Source: Rhodoblastus sp963704565
Lineage (GTDB): Bacteria; Pseudomonadota; Alphaproteobacteria; Rhizobiales; Beijerinckiaceae
Direction of reading: 5' to 3'
NCBI GenBank assembly: GCA_963704565.1
Contig: OY969917.1
Span: 2,790,001 to 2,854,000 of the forward strand
DNA: 64,000 nt
Positions within the stretch are counted from its first letter, which is position 1; every line of letters begins with the position of its first letter. Shown here one piece after another: positions 1-9,059 of the stretch. The notes beneath the pieces are model-generated. The model searched no databases. It saw only the letters and a list, made by a program, of their open reading frames with translations, and had not been told where the DNA came from. The position numbers were made by a program, and so were the translations under genes.

Positions 1-12
1 CGGAAAGCACGA

Positions 13-1431
13 GTGCCCTACATCTCAACTCGCGGCGAAGCGCCCAAAATTTCCTTCACCGAAGCCCTGCTCGCGGGCCTCGCCCCCGATGGCGGCCTCT
101 ATGTGCCGGAGTCCATGCCGCGCCTTTCATTTGAAGGAATGCGCGGCTTCGCCGGCAAGGCCTATGTCGAGGTGGCCGAAGCGGTCATTTCGCCCTTCCT
201 CGAAGGCGCGCTGCCGACGCCCGATTTTCGCGCCATGCTGGAGGCGGCGTACAAAAATTTTCGGCACAAGGCGGTGACGCCGCTTGCCCAGATCGACGAT
301 AATCTGTTTGTTTTAGAGCTGTTCCACGGGCCGACGCTCGCCTTCAAGGACGTGGCGATGCAATTGCTCGGCCGGCTGATGGACCGGGCCCTGAAGGCGC
401 GCGGGCAACGCGCCACGATCGTCGGCGCGACCTCCGGCGACACCGGCGCCGCCGCGATCGAGGCCTTTCGCGGGCTCGACCAGGTCGATGTCTTCATCCT
501 CTACCCCCACGGCCGCGTCTCCGACGTGCAGCGCCGTCAGATGACCACGGTCGGGGCCGAGAATATCCATGTGATCGCCCTCGAAGGCACTTTCGACGAC
601 GCGCAGGGAATGCTGAAAAGCTTTTTTCGCAATAAGGCTCTGCGGGAAGAACTCGGGCTTTCGGGCGTGAATTCGATCAATTTCGCCCGTGTCGTGGCGC
701 AGATGGTCTATTATTTCACCTCCGCCGCCGTTTTGGGCGGTCCACTGCGCAAAATCTCCTTCACCGTTCCGACCGGCAATTTCGGCGACATTCTCGCGGG
801 CCATATGGCCAAACAGATGGGCCTGCCGGTTGAAAAGCTGATCGTCGCCACCAATTCCAACGACATTCTCGCCCGCGCCTTGGCCTCCGGCCGCTATGAG
901 GTGCGCGGGGTCCATGCGACCCAGTCGCCGTCGATGGACATTCAGGTTTCGTCCAATTTCGAACGACTTCTGTTCGACGTCGTCGATCGCGACCCGGCGG
1001 CGATCCGCCGCCTGATGGCGAGCCTCGACCAGTCGGGCGCTTTTGAGATTCCGCCGTCGGCGCTCGCCAAAATCCGCGACGAATTCGACGCGGGCAGCAC
1101 AAGCGAGGCGGAAACTTCGGCCGAGATCGCCCGGACCTGGCGCGAATGCGAGATTCTGCTCGACCCGCACACGGCGGTCGCCGTCCAGGTTGCCCGGCGA
1201 CATCTCGCTTTTGACCCCTCGACTCCCATGGTGGCGCTCGGCACCGCCGATCCCGCCAAGTTCCCCGACGCCGTGCGCGCGGCGACCGGCATCGTCGCGC
1301 CCTTGCCCGCCCATCTGGCCGACTTGTTCGAGCGCAACGAGCGGTTCGACGTGCTTCCGAATGACTCGGAAGCCGTGGCGCGGTTCATCCGCGCCCGTGC
1401 GCGCGCCGCGACGGAAAAACATGGCGGTTGA
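13..1431 (+). CDS. thrC: Threonine synthase
   Basis: PLP-dependent enzyme converting O-phospho-L-homoserine to threonine and phosphate in the cytoplasm, last step of threonine synthesis. The 472-residue product has the usual N-terminal domain of the family, then the segment FHGPTLAFKD, whose lysine (about residue 112) is the expected Schiff-base lysine, and the phosphate/PLP-binding run GATSGDTGAAA about 25 residues later. Length is normal for the proteobacterial enzyme. The start is a GTG at position 13, so the gene is essentially complete although it begins at the window edge; its promoter is not visible. Its last 11 bases overlap the start of the following M16 peptidase gene, so the two are probably translated together. 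Confidence 0.96.
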   Translation: MPYISTRGEAPKISFTEALLAGLAPDGGLYVPESMPRLSFEGMRGFAGKAYVEVAEAVISPFLEGALPTPDFRAMLEAAYKNFRHKAVTPLAQIDDNLFVLELFHGPTLAFKDVAMQLLGRLMDRALKARGQRATIVGATSGDTGAAAIEAFRGLDQVDVFILYPHGRVSDVQRRQMTTVGAENIHVIALEGTFDDAQGMLKSFFRNKALREELGLSGVNSINFARVVAQMVYYFTSAAVLGGPLRKISFTVPTGNFGDILAGHMAKQMGLPVEKLIVATNSNDILARALASGRYEVRGVHATQSPSMDIQVSSNFERLLFDVVDRDPAAIRRLMASLDQSGAFEIPPSALAKIRDEFDAGSTSEAETSAEIARTWRECEILLDPHTAVAVQVARRHLAFDPSTPMVALGTADPAKFPDAVRAATGIVAPLPAHLADLFERNERFDVLPNDSEAVARFIRARARAATEKHGG

Positions 1432-2683
1432 ATCGAGCGAGCTGGCGTCCGGCCTGCGAATCGTCACCGACGCCATGCCGGGGTTGGAAACCGCCTCGCT
1501 GGGCGTTTTTATCGCCGCCGGTTCGCGCCATGAGCGCGAGGCGGAGCAGGGGCTTTCCCATCTGCTCGAACATATGGCGTTCAAGGGCACGCGGCGGCGC
1601 GACGCCCGCGCCATCGCCGAGGCCATCGAGAGCGCCGGCGGCGACCTCAATGCCGCGACCGGCGTCGAAAGCACGGCCTTTTACGCGCGGGTGCTGGGCG
1701 AGGATTGCGGTCTTGCGCTCGACGTTCTCGCCGACATTCTGATCGAAAGCCTGTTCGATCCGGCCGAGCTGGAGCGCGAAAAAGACGTGATCTTGCAGGA
1801 GATCGCGGCCCTGCAGGATACGCCCGACGATCTGGTCATGGACCTGTTCAACGCCGCCGCCTTTCCCGGCCAGCCGATCGGCCGCGCCATTCTTGGGACG
1901 CCGGAAACGGTTGGCGGCTTCGGCCGCGACGCCATTCACGCCTATTTGCGGCGCCATTACGGCCCGCGCGCCATGGTGGTCGCCGGCGCTGGCGCGGTCG
2001 ATCACGCCGAGGTTCGCGCCGAGGCGGAGCGGCTGTTCGCCTTTCTTCCCGCCGCTCGGCCCGCCGAAATCGCGCCAGCGACTTATGTCGGCGGCGAGGC
2101 CTTGGTCGCCAAAAAGCTCGAACAGACACAGGTGGTCATTGGGTTCGAGGGGCGCGCTTACGCCGATCCGCAAAATTACGCCGCCCATCTCTTCGCCAAT
2201 GCGGTCGGCGGCGGCATGGCCTCTCCTCTGTTCCAGGAAGTGCGCGAAAACCGCGGCCTCGCCTATTCCATATCCTCCTTCCATTGGCCCTTCCTCGATT
2301 CCGGTCTGTTCGGCTTCGAGGCCGCGACGTCGGCCCGCCAGACCGGTGAGCTTGTCGAGGTAGGGTTGGCCTGCCTCGTTGACGCCGCCCATCGCCTCGA
2401 CGAAGCCGATCTTCTTCGCGCCAAGGCCCAGACCAAGGTCGGCCTGTTGACGGCGCTCGAAAGTTCCGCGGCGCGGGCCGAACAGATCGCCCGCCAGACC
2501 ATGATTTTCGGGCGGGTTTTGACCCGCGAGGAGATGATCGGGCGTATCGACGCTCTGAATATCGGCGAGGTCCGCGCCGCCGGCGCGATGATGCTGCGCT
2601 CCCCTCCAACCGTCGCGATTCTCGGCGGCGCCCGCAAGGCTCCCGGCGCCGCGGAGGTTGCGGCGATGCTTGCAGGCGTTTGA
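1421..2683 (+). CDS. M16 family zinc metallopeptidase (processing-peptidase-like)
   Basis: A 420-residue insulinase-type (M16) peptidase resembling the beta subunit of mitochondrial processing peptidase. The inverted zinc motif HLLEH lies at residues 47-51 (H47, E50, H51), and a glutamate in the helix with ILQEI about 75 residues later is the likely third ligand. The C-terminal half carries the glycine-rich GGGMASPLFQEVRE region and the ENRGLAYS motif typical of the family. The reading frame is open further upstream inside thrC, but the ATG at 1421 gives the canonical N-terminus and overlaps the thrC stop by 11 bases. The thrC-M16 pairing is common in Rhizobiales. The natural substrate cannot be read from sequence. 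Confidence 0.93.
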   Translation: MAVESSELASGLRIVTDAMPGLETASLGVFIAAGSRHEREAEQGLSHLLEHMAFKGTRRRDARAIAEAIESAGGDLNAATGVESTAFYARVLGEDCGLALDVLADILIESLFDPAELEREKDVILQEIAALQDTPDDLVMDLFNAAAFPGQPIGRAILGTPETVGGFGRDAIHAYLRRHYGPRAMVVAGAGAVDHAEVRAEAERLFAFLPAARPAEIAPATYVGGEALVAKKLEQTQVVIGFEGRAYADPQNYAAHLFANAVGGGMASPLFQEVRENRGLAYSISSFHWPFLDSGLFGFEAATSARQTGELVEVGLACLVDAAHRLDEADLLRAKAQTKVGLLTALESSAARAEQIARQTMIFGRVLTREEMIGRIDALNIGEVRAAGAMMLRSPPTVAILGGARKAPGAAEVAAMLAGV

Positions 2684-2754
2684 GCCGCGCTGTCGAAAGT
2701 CGCGGGCATTCGTGCTAATCAGGCGCGTCTCCTGCCGGCGCCTGTGAATCCGCC

Positions 2755-3375
2755 ATGAACCTTTTTGGATTTTCGCGAAAAAAAATCCCCTCCAGCCGCA
2801 TGGACGGCGAGGGCCTCTATCTGCGGCCGGCGTCGATGGGCGATTTTGACGCCTGGCGGCTGTTGCGCGGCGAGAGCCGCGCTTTTCTGACGCCCTGGGA
2901 GCCAACCTGGCCGCTCGACGACCTCACCAGGACCGCGTTTCACCGCCGCATCCAGCGTCAGGACCGCGAGCGAGTCGAAGACGAGGCCTACGCCTATATG
3001 ATTTTTCGCACGGCCGATGAGGCCTTGCTCGGTGGAATAACGCTTGGAAATATGCGGCGCGGCGTCGCCCAATGCGGGACGCTCGGCTATTGGATGGGCG
3101 AGAAATATGCTGGAAAAGGCTTGATGACCAAAGCGGCGCGCGCCTTGCTGCGCCATGCTTTTCTCGAAATGGGCCTGCATCGGGTGGAGGCCGCCTGCGC
3201 CACCGACAACGAGCGGTCGCGGCGCCTGCTGGAAAGGCTCGGCTTCCAGCGCGAGGGCTACGCCCGCGCCTATCTCTTGATCGACGGCGCCTGGCAGGAT
3301 CATCTGCTCTTCGCCATGCTGGAGCGCGATTTCCTGCGCGAGGATAATTCCGAAGAACGCGCGTCGAAGGTCTGA
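2755..3375 (+). CDS. GNAT N-acetyltransferase, RimJ/RimL type
   Basis: A 206-residue acetyltransferase of the RimJ/RimL branch, which acetylates N-terminal amines of ribosomal proteins or other small acceptors using acetyl-CoA. The acetyl-CoA binding signature is seen as GYWMGEKYAGKGLMTKA in the middle of the protein, followed by the family hallmark RVEAACATDNERSRRLLERLGF and a C-terminal DHLLFAMLERDF. It follows the M16 gene by about 70 bases on the same strand, an arrangement seen in related genomes. RimJ is the likeliest assignment, but substrate choice in this family cannot be decided from sequence alone, so no symbol is given. Confidence 0.88.
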   Translation: MNLFGFSRKKIPSSRMDGEGLYLRPASMGDFDAWRLLRGESRAFLTPWEPTWPLDDLTRTAFHRRIQRQDRERVEDEAYAYMIFRTADEALLGGITLGNMRRGVAQCGTLGYWMGEKYAGKGLMTKAARALLRHAFLEMGLHRVEAACATDNERSRRLLERLGFQREGYARAYLLIDGAWQDHLLFAMLERDFLREDNSEERASKV

Positions 3376-3507
3376 CTCATTTCCGTCAGCCTCCGCCACA
3401 GATTCGACACCGGGCTGCGGCACGCGGAGAGCCTCGCCGACCCGCCATTTCCAGGCTATGCAATCGCGGCGAGATTTGCGAAAACCCCTTTCGGCCTTCA
3501 CAAAGCC

Positions 3508-6420
3508 GTGCAAACCCAGATTCCGCTCAAAGGTCGCGTGCGCCTCTTCCGTCTCGTTCTCCTGCTGCTGCCGCTTCTTTTCGCGTTGTTCGGGCCTCGC
3601 CCCGCAAGCGCGGTCGAGGCGGCGCGCGTGCCTCCGGACGCCCAGGCGATCGATCTCACCCGTTGGGTAGAGAAATATTCCAACCAGGGCGACCGCATCC
3701 AGGTTTCCACGGCGCCGGGCCCGGACGGCGTCGTCCGCCGCATCGAGGTCCACGCCCGCAACGCCGGCGCCCATCCGTCCTGGATCGTGTTCGCGCTGAC
3801 CAATGACACCGACGAGCAGATGGAGCGGCTGATCGTCGCGCCCCATTTCCGTATGGCCGGGTCGGGCGTGATCTGGCCCGACCTCGGCTCGGAGCGGATC
3901 ACCGAAATCACCGCGAGCCAGGGCATCCCGCCGGAGAAGGAGGATGTCGACGACGCGGACGTTTTCCGCCTCACCCTCGACCCAGGCGCGACCGTCACCT
4001 ATGTCGCCGAACTGAAAACGCCCAAACTGCCGCAGCTCTATCTTTGGGAGCCGGACGCCTACAAGGATAAAACCACCGATCTGACGCTCTACAAAGGCAT
4101 TGTCATCGGCGTCGCCGGCCTGCTTGCACTGTTCCTGACCGTCGTCTTTGTCGTCAAAGGCGCGGTGATTTTCCCGGCGGCGGCCGCCTTGGCCTGGGCG
4201 GTCCTTGCTTATGTGTCGATCGATTTCGGCTTCTGGTCCAAAATCTTCGACACGCAGGTCGAAGCCGACCGCATCTGGCGCGCAGGGGCCGAAACCGTTC
4301 TCGCCGCCACCATGGTCGTATTCCTGTTCGCTTATCTCAACCTGGGCCGCTGGCATGTTCGCGCCTCGCACATCGCGGGCGTGTGGCTGGCCTTTCTGAC
4401 CGCTTTGGTCGGCCTGGCCGTTTACGACCCGTCTGTCGCCGCCGGCATTGCCCGTATTTCCTTGGCCGCCACGGCCGGCGTCGGCTTTGTGCTCGTCATT
4501 TATCTCGCCACCCACGGCGTCGAGCGCGCGGTCATGCTGATTCCAACCTGGCTTCTGCTGGTGGTCTGGGTCGTGGCGGCGAGCTTCGTCGTCAACGGCT
4601 CGATCGCCAACGACCTCGCCGCGCCCGCTCTGCTTGGCGGCCTCGTTCTGCTCGTCATGTTGATTGGCTTCACCATCATGCAAAGCGCCTTCGCCGCTGG
4701 CGCCGTCGGCCATGGCGCGATCAGCGATGTCGAGCGCAAAGCGCTTGCTCTCACTGGCGCCAACGACATCATCTATGACTGGGACGTCTTGAACGACCGC
4801 ATTTATGTCAGCCCCGAGATCGAGGAGCAGCTCGGCGTCCGGCGAGGCGATCTCGAAGGTCCGGCTTCCTCATGGCTCAGCCTGCTTCATCCGCTCGAGC
4901 GTGACCGATACCGCACCTGTCTCGACACCGTTCTCCAGCAGCGGCGCGGACGCATCGCGCAAGATTTCCGATTTCACGCCAGCGACGGCCAATATTTCTG
5001 GTTCCGGCTGCGGGCTCGCCCGGTGGTTGGGCAAGACGGCGAAGTGGTGCGCCTCGTCGGAACGTTGACCGACGTAACGGACCAAAAAAGCGCCTTCGAG
5101 CGGCTGTTGCATGACGCGGTCCACGACAATCTCACCGGTCTGCCCAATCGCGAAATCTTTTACGACCGGCTGGAGTCGGCCCTGCTTCAAGCGGAGGCCG
5201 ACGCCGACAGGCGCCCGACCGTTCTTTGCGTGGACATTGACCATTTCAACCGCATTGTGCGGACGATCGGCGCATCGGCAGGGGATTCCGTTCTTCTCAC
5301 CGTCGCCCGCCGACTTGGACGTCTGCTGCAAACGCGCGACACTTTGACTCGCATATCAGGCGATACTTTCGCCGTGATCCTGGCCGCCGAGGCGACAACC
5401 GAACAAATCGTTCATCTCGCCGAGCGCATCAGGCGCACGGTTTCGACGCCCATTACTTTCGCAAATCGGGAAATTCCGCTCGGCGTCTCGATCGGTGTGG
5501 CGCTTTTCGACCCGCAATGGCATCCCAAGGGCGAAGAAATGCTGAGGGACGCCGAAATTGCGATGCGCTACGCCAAACGCGAAGCCGGCGGGCGCGTCGA
5601 AGTGTTTCGGCCGTCGATGCGCGCGCAAGGCGCCAATCGCCGGGCGTTGGAAGGGGAATTGCGCCGGGCGCTCGACGGCGACGAAATCAAATTGTTCTTC
5701 CAGCCAATCGTTCGGCTCGACGACCGCACCGTCGCCGGTTTCGAAACGCTGCTGCGCTGGGAGCATCCTCGTCTCGGTCGGGTCGACGCCAGCGAATTCT
5801 TTCCGATCGCCGAGGAGAGCGGCCTGATTGTCGACCTCGGTCTGTTCGCGATTCAGCGCGCGGCGCGCGAACTTGCCGCTTGGCAGAAGGCGCTCGACGT
5901 CGATCCGCCGTTTTTTGCCTGTGTGGATATTTCTTCGCGGAAAATTCTGCGCCATGACCTGCTCGCCGACGTCAAGAACGTCCTGGGCCGGGTCAGCACC
6001 CTGCCCGGTTCGCTCAAGCTTGGTTTAAGCGAGCCACTGGTCATGGAAAATCCCGAATATGCCGCGCAAATCCTCGGCCGCCTCAAGGAGCTGGGCGCCG
6101 GGCTGACTCTCACGCGCTTCGGCTCCGGCTATTCGTCGCTGGCCTATCTCCAGCGTTTCCCCTTTGACATGATCCGGATCGACCGCGGCCTGGCGCCTCA
6201 GGACGCGGTCACCAATCGCGCGGCCATGCTGCGTTCGCTGGTTACGCTGGCCCATGATTTTGGCATGGAGGCGATGACCGAAGGCGCGGAAAACGAATCC
6301 GACGTGATCGAATTCTCCCAAATTGGCTGCGAATATGCGCTTGGCTTTGCTTTCGGCCCGCCGCTGAGCGCGGCGGAAGCCCGCAAATTGGTGGGCGCGG
6401 CGGCCGAAACGGCTGTTTGA
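3508..6420 (+). CDS. Membrane GGDEF-EAL protein with degenerate catalytic motifs
   Basis: A 970-residue protein starting at GTG with a cleavable-looking signal peptide (hydrophobic residues about 12-30, PASA before VEA). A periplasmic domain runs to about residue 200, then seven or so membrane segments to about 400, a PAS domain (about 415-535), a GGDEF domain (about 540-700) and an EAL domain (about 710-965). The catalytic signatures are altered. GGDEF reads SGDTF (about 617-621). EAL reads ETL at 746-748. The metal-binding DDFG reads TRFG at 869-872. The asparagine of the usual NLS motif is aspartate (VDISS). These changes suggest a protein that senses and perhaps binds cyclic di-GMP but neither makes nor cleaves it, as in LapD or FimX. 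The architecture is clear; the ligand and output are unknown. Confidence 0.88.
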   Translation: MQTQIPLKGRVRLFRLVLLLLPLLFALFGPRPASAVEAARVPPDAQAIDLTRWVEKYSNQGDRIQVSTAPGPDGVVRRIEVHARNAGAHPSWIVFALTNDTDEQMERLIVAPHFRMAGSGVIWPDLGSERITEITASQGIPPEKEDVDDADVFRLTLDPGATVTYVAELKTPKLPQLYLWEPDAYKDKTTDLTLYKGIVIGVAGLLALFLTVVFVVKGAVIFPAAAALAWAVLAYVSIDFGFWSKIFDTQVEADRIWRAGAETVLAATMVVFLFAYLNLGRWHVRASHIAGVWLAFLTALVGLAVYDPSVAAGIARISLAATAGVGFVLVIYLATHGVERAVMLIPTWLLLVVWVVAASFVVNGSIANDLAAPALLGGLVLLVMLIGFTIMQSAFAAGAVGHGAISDVERKALALTGANDIIYDWDVLNDRIYVSPEIEEQLGVRRGDLEGPASSWLSLLHPLERDRYRTCLDTVLQQRRGRIAQDFRFHASDGQYFWFRLRARPVVGQDGEVVRLVGTLTDVTDQKSAFERLLHDAVHDNLTGLPNREIFYDRLESALLQAEADADRRPTVLCVDIDHFNRIVRTIGASAGDSVLLTVARRLGRLLQTRDTLTRISGDTFAVILAAEATTEQIVHLAERIRRTVSTPITFANREIPLGVSIGVALFDPQWHPKGEEMLRDAEIAMRYAKREAGGRVEVFRPSMRAQGANRRALEGELRRALDGDEIKLFFQPIVRLDDRTVAGFETLLRWEHPRLGRVDASEFFPIAEESGLIVDLGLFAIQRAARELAAWQKALDVDPPFFACVDISSRKILRHDLLADVKNVLGRVSTLPGSLKLGLSEPLVMENPEYAAQILGRLKELGAGLTLTRFGSGYSSLAYLQRFPFDMIRIDRGLAPQDAVTNRAAMLRSLVTLAHDFGMEAMTEGAENESDVIEFSQIGCEYALGFAFGPPLSAAEARKLVGAAAETAV

Positions 6421-7047
6421 TCAGGCGTGGCCCGCCTCGTCGGCTAAAAAGCGCAGATCGACGCCTATCACGCCCAGCGCGCGTTCATATTTCGTCTCAT
6501 GCTCCGGGTCGAACAGCAAGGCGGAATCCGCAGGGCAAATCATCCAGCTATTGGCAAGAATTTCCTGTTCGAGCTGTCCGGGCGACCAGCCGGCATAGCC
6601 AAGAGCGAGAATCGACTTCCGTGGCCCGTCCCCGTGGGCGATGGCGCGCAAAACGTCGAGCGTCGCGGTCATCGAAACGCTTTCATCGATTCTCATGGTG
6701 GCGTCGTCGGCGCGGTAATCGGCCGAATGCAGAACGAAACCGCGGCTGGCGTCCACCGGGCCGCCGGTGAGAACGCGCTGGTCGCCGACGGCTTCGGCAA
6801 GGCGCGTCGCATCGGAGGAATCGACGACCTTGAGTTGAAGCAGAAGATCGACCAAATTGACGCCCGGCGCCGGATGATTGACGATGATTCCCATCGCGCC
6901 TTCCTCGGAATGGGCGCAAACATAGACGACCGATCGGTTGAAATGGACGTCCTGCAAGCTGGGCATGGCCACAAGGCACTTGCCTTCGAGAAACGGACCG
7001 GGACCGGATGTATTCACTTTTACGTCTTTCCTTCGCGTCCGGCCCAT
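6421..7047 (-). CDS. YqgE/AlgH family protein (UPF0301)
   Basis: A 208-residue member of the YqgE/AlgH family, with the family signatures FLEGKCLVAMPSLQD near the N-terminus, GAMGIIVNHPAP in the middle and LGYAGWSPGQLEQEI towards the C-terminus. Members are single-domain cytoplasmic proteins of unresolved biochemical role; AlgH has been linked to transcriptional control in pseudomonads. The frame stays open to an upstream ATG at 7131, but that start would overlap the divergent gene beginning at 7104, and the conserved part begins only after residue 35 of the longer form, so the ATG at 7047 is preferred. Its stop codon directly abuts that of the convergent GGDEF-EAL gene. Confidence 0.9.
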   Translation of the reverse strand: MGRTRRKDVKVNTSGPGPFLEGKCLVAMPSLQDVHFNRSVVYVCAHSEEGAMGIIVNHPAPGVNLVDLLLQLKVVDSSDATRLAEAVGDQRVLTGGPVDASRGFVLHSADYRADDATMRIDESVSMTATLDVLRAIAHGDGPRKSILALGYAGWSPGQLEQEILANSWMICPADSALLFDPEHETKYERALGVIGVDLRFLADEAGHA

Positions 7048-7103
7048 CCTGCGGAAAGGCCGGCCACCGGCGCCACGCGCGATTTGAGGAGCTATGCTAA
7101 AGG

Positions 7104-7937
7104 ATGAGCGCGCAATGTGAAGCCCCATCATCGTTGCGGATTCTTCTTAACGGCGGAGTGACGCTCGCGTTCGCCCTGGCTTGGGCGGCGCCCGCGCGCG
7201 CCGGCGACTGGGTTTCCGAGCCTAAATCGCAGGTTCGGCTGGTCGACGGCGGCCTGTTTGACGGCGCCCGCTACGCTATGGTCCAGATTCGCCTTGCCGG
7301 CGCGGCGGTGACCTACTGGCGCGATCCCGGCGAGGCCGGCTCGCCGCCGACTTTCGATTTCGCCGGCTCCGACAATCTTGGCGACGCCGCGACCTTTTAT
7401 CCCCTGCCGGCGCGGATCGACGAAGACGGCTCGATCGCTTTCGGCTACCAGCGCGAGGTCATGTTCCCGATTCGCGTCGCGCCCGTCGATCCAGCGAAGC
7501 CAATGACCCTGGCGCTCAAACTCGACTATGCGGTCTGCGACAAGATCTGCATCCCGGTTCACGCCCAAATGAGCGAAGTCCTCGACCCTCAGCCGGCGGC
7601 GCCGGAAAGCGCGCCGCTGGCCGACGCAATGAAAAACCTGCCCAAGCCCCTCGACGGCGACGCCGCCGCGAGGGTGGGAAGCGCCGCGCCAGTGTCGGCC
7701 GCCGATGGCAAGCCGCAATGGCTGGTCACGATAAATGGGGGCGATGCTCGCGACCTTTTCGTCGAACCGCCTGCCGGTTTCTATTTCGACGTCAAGCCGG
7801 CGTCGGTGAAAAACGCCTTTCGGCTGACAATGGTCGAACATCCCGCCAAAAAGATGCGGCCCGAAGCGCCACTGCGCGTGACCGTCGCTGGCTCGTCGCC
7901 GGTCGAGTTCGACCTCGTTCTTCCCGCCAAGAATTGA
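7104..7937 (+). CDS. Secreted DsbD-alpha-like protein
   Basis: A 277-residue protein with a signal peptide (hydrophobic core about residues 12-28, ARA before GDW) and a domain like the periplasmic N-terminal domain of the thiol:disulfide interchange protein DsbD. The key segment DYAVCDKICIPVHA carries two cysteines in the position of the redox pair of DsbD-alpha. There is no transmembrane relay domain and no second thioredoxin-like domain, so it would act as a soluble periplasmic partner of a separate CcdA-type or thioredoxin-type protein. Its stop overlaps the rsmE start by one base (TGATG), indicating a shared transcript. The redox role is inferred from the fold; no partner is visible in this window. 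Confidence 0.82.
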   Translation: MSAQCEAPSSLRILLNGGVTLAFALAWAAPARAGDWVSEPKSQVRLVDGGLFDGARYAMVQIRLAGAAVTYWRDPGEAGSPPTFDFAGSDNLGDAATFYPLPARIDEDGSIAFGYQREVMFPIRVAPVDPAKPMTLALKLDYAVCDKICIPVHAQMSEVLDPQPAAPESAPLADAMKNLPKPLDGDAAARVGSAAPVSAADGKPQWLVTINGGDARDLFVEPPAGFYFDVKPASVKNAFRLTMVEHPAKKMRPEAPLRVTVAGSSPVEFDLVLPAKN

Positions 7938-8686
7938 TGTCGCGGCTCGACTTCACCAGCCATCGCCTGTTTACGTCGGCGCCGCTTGCCTCGGGCGGCC
8001 TCGTCGACCTGACGCGCGAACAGGCCAATTATCTCGTCAATGTTCTTCGTCTCGGCGAGGGCGCGCGGCTGCTCGTCTTCAACGGAAGCGATGGCGAATG
8101 GCGAGCCGCCTTGGCCAATCCGGGCAAGAAGGCCGTGTGGTTGAGGATCGAAGAGCAGGTCCGAGATCAGGAAGGTTTGCCTGATCTCGATTATCTTTTC
8201 GCCCCGCTCAAACACGCCCGGCTCGATTATATGGCCCAAAAGGCGGTCGAAATGGGCGCGCGGCGCCTGCGGCCGGTGTTGACCCGGCGAACCCAAGCGA
8301 GTCGAACAAACCTCGAGCGTATGCGCGCCAATGTCGTCGAGGCGGCCGAGCAATGCGGTCTTCTGGCCCTCGCCCAAGTCATGAAGCAGGAAAAGCTCGA
8401 AACGGCGCTTGCGCAATGGCCCGACGACCGCCTGCTGATTTTCTGCGACGAGGCGGCGGATGTCGCCGATCCGGTCGCGGCCCTGCGTCGAGACGGCGCG
8501 GGCTTTAGCAAATTCGCGGTTCTGATCGGTCCTGAAGGTGGATTCGACGACAGCGAACGCGCCTTCCTTTCGCGAGTGACGCCCGGTATCCGCATTTCCC
8601 TCGGGCCCCGCGTGCTCCGCGCCGATACGGCGGCGGTCGCGGCGTTGACGCTGGTTCAAGCGGTTCTTGGCGATTGGCGCTCCTGA
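7937..8686 (+). CDS. rsmE: 16S rRNA m3U1498 methyltransferase
   Basis: A 249-residue SPOUT-family enzyme that methylates N3 of U1498 in 16S rRNA using S-adenosylmethionine. The N-terminal PUA-like domain contains HxxxVLRLxxGxxL-type sequence (ANYLVNVLRLGEGARLLVFNG). The C-terminal knot contains KAVEMGARRLRPV, IGPEGGFDDSE and the trefoil signature SLGPRVLRADTAAVAAL. The ATG at 7937 overlaps the stop of the DsbD-like gene and restores the normal N-terminus; the longer open frame upstream is only a shadow of that gene. Confidence 0.95.
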   Translation: MSRLDFTSHRLFTSAPLASGGLVDLTREQANYLVNVLRLGEGARLLVFNGSDGEWRAALANPGKKAVWLRIEEQVRDQEGLPDLDYLFAPLKHARLDYMAQKAVEMGARRLRPVLTRRTQASRTNLERMRANVVEAAEQCGLLALAQVMKQEKLETALAQWPDDRLLIFCDEAADVADPVAALRRDGAGFSKFAVLIGPEGGFDDSERAFLSRVTPGIRISLGPRVLRADTAAVAALTLVQAVLGDWRS

Positions 8687-8764
8687 TTTGTGGATCCCCA
8701 CGGCAGCCGACATGATCTCGCCATCATGTTGGGGTCAAAACGACGCATGATAGAGAGATTCGCG

Positions 8765-9055
8765 ATGACTGAAAAAACGCGAGATTGTTCGGCTTCGCGC
8801 CGTTTGTTCGTTCAGTCCGTTCTGACGCTCGCCCTTGCGATGGCGCCAATATCCTCCCTGGCGGCGGAAGATTTTTCCCCGCTTAATCCGCTGTTCGCGC
8901 TGCCGGCGTCTTTGTTCGGCGGCGAAACGCACATTCCGGCCGCCCGACCGGCGGTCGCCAATCCGGCGCGCGCCCGTTACATCGCCAATCATGCGCTGAA
9001 CGCCGCGCCGGAAGGCCGCCTTCGTTTGCGACCCACGGCCTTCAACGGGCTGTAA
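8765..9055 (+). CDS. Small exported protein of unknown function
   Basis: A 96-residue product with a clear Sec-type signal (RR at 12-13, then a hydrophobic core FVQSVLTLALAMAPISS and LAAE as the likely cleavage site). The mature part of about 65 residues is rich in Ala, Pro and Arg and contains no recognised motif. The ATG at 8765, with a purine-rich GAGAG about 9 bases upstream, gives a compact signal peptide; an in-frame ATG at 8717 would add 16 charged residues and is less likely. It lies between rsmE and the convergent gshA and ends four bases before the gshA stop. I do not recognise it. Confidence 0.55.
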   Translation: MTEKTRDCSASRRLFVQSVLTLALAMAPISSLAAEDFSPLNPLFALPASLFGGETHIPAARPAVANPARARYIANHALNAAPEGRLRLRPTAFNGL

Positions 9056-9059
9056 TCGT

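Noticed and set aside
2719..4713. 664-codon minus-strand open frame opposite the acetyltransferase and GGDEF-EAL gene
   Set aside because: Spans two well-supported genes and their gap, with low-complexity Asp/Gly/Arg/Gln-rich sequence and no domain.
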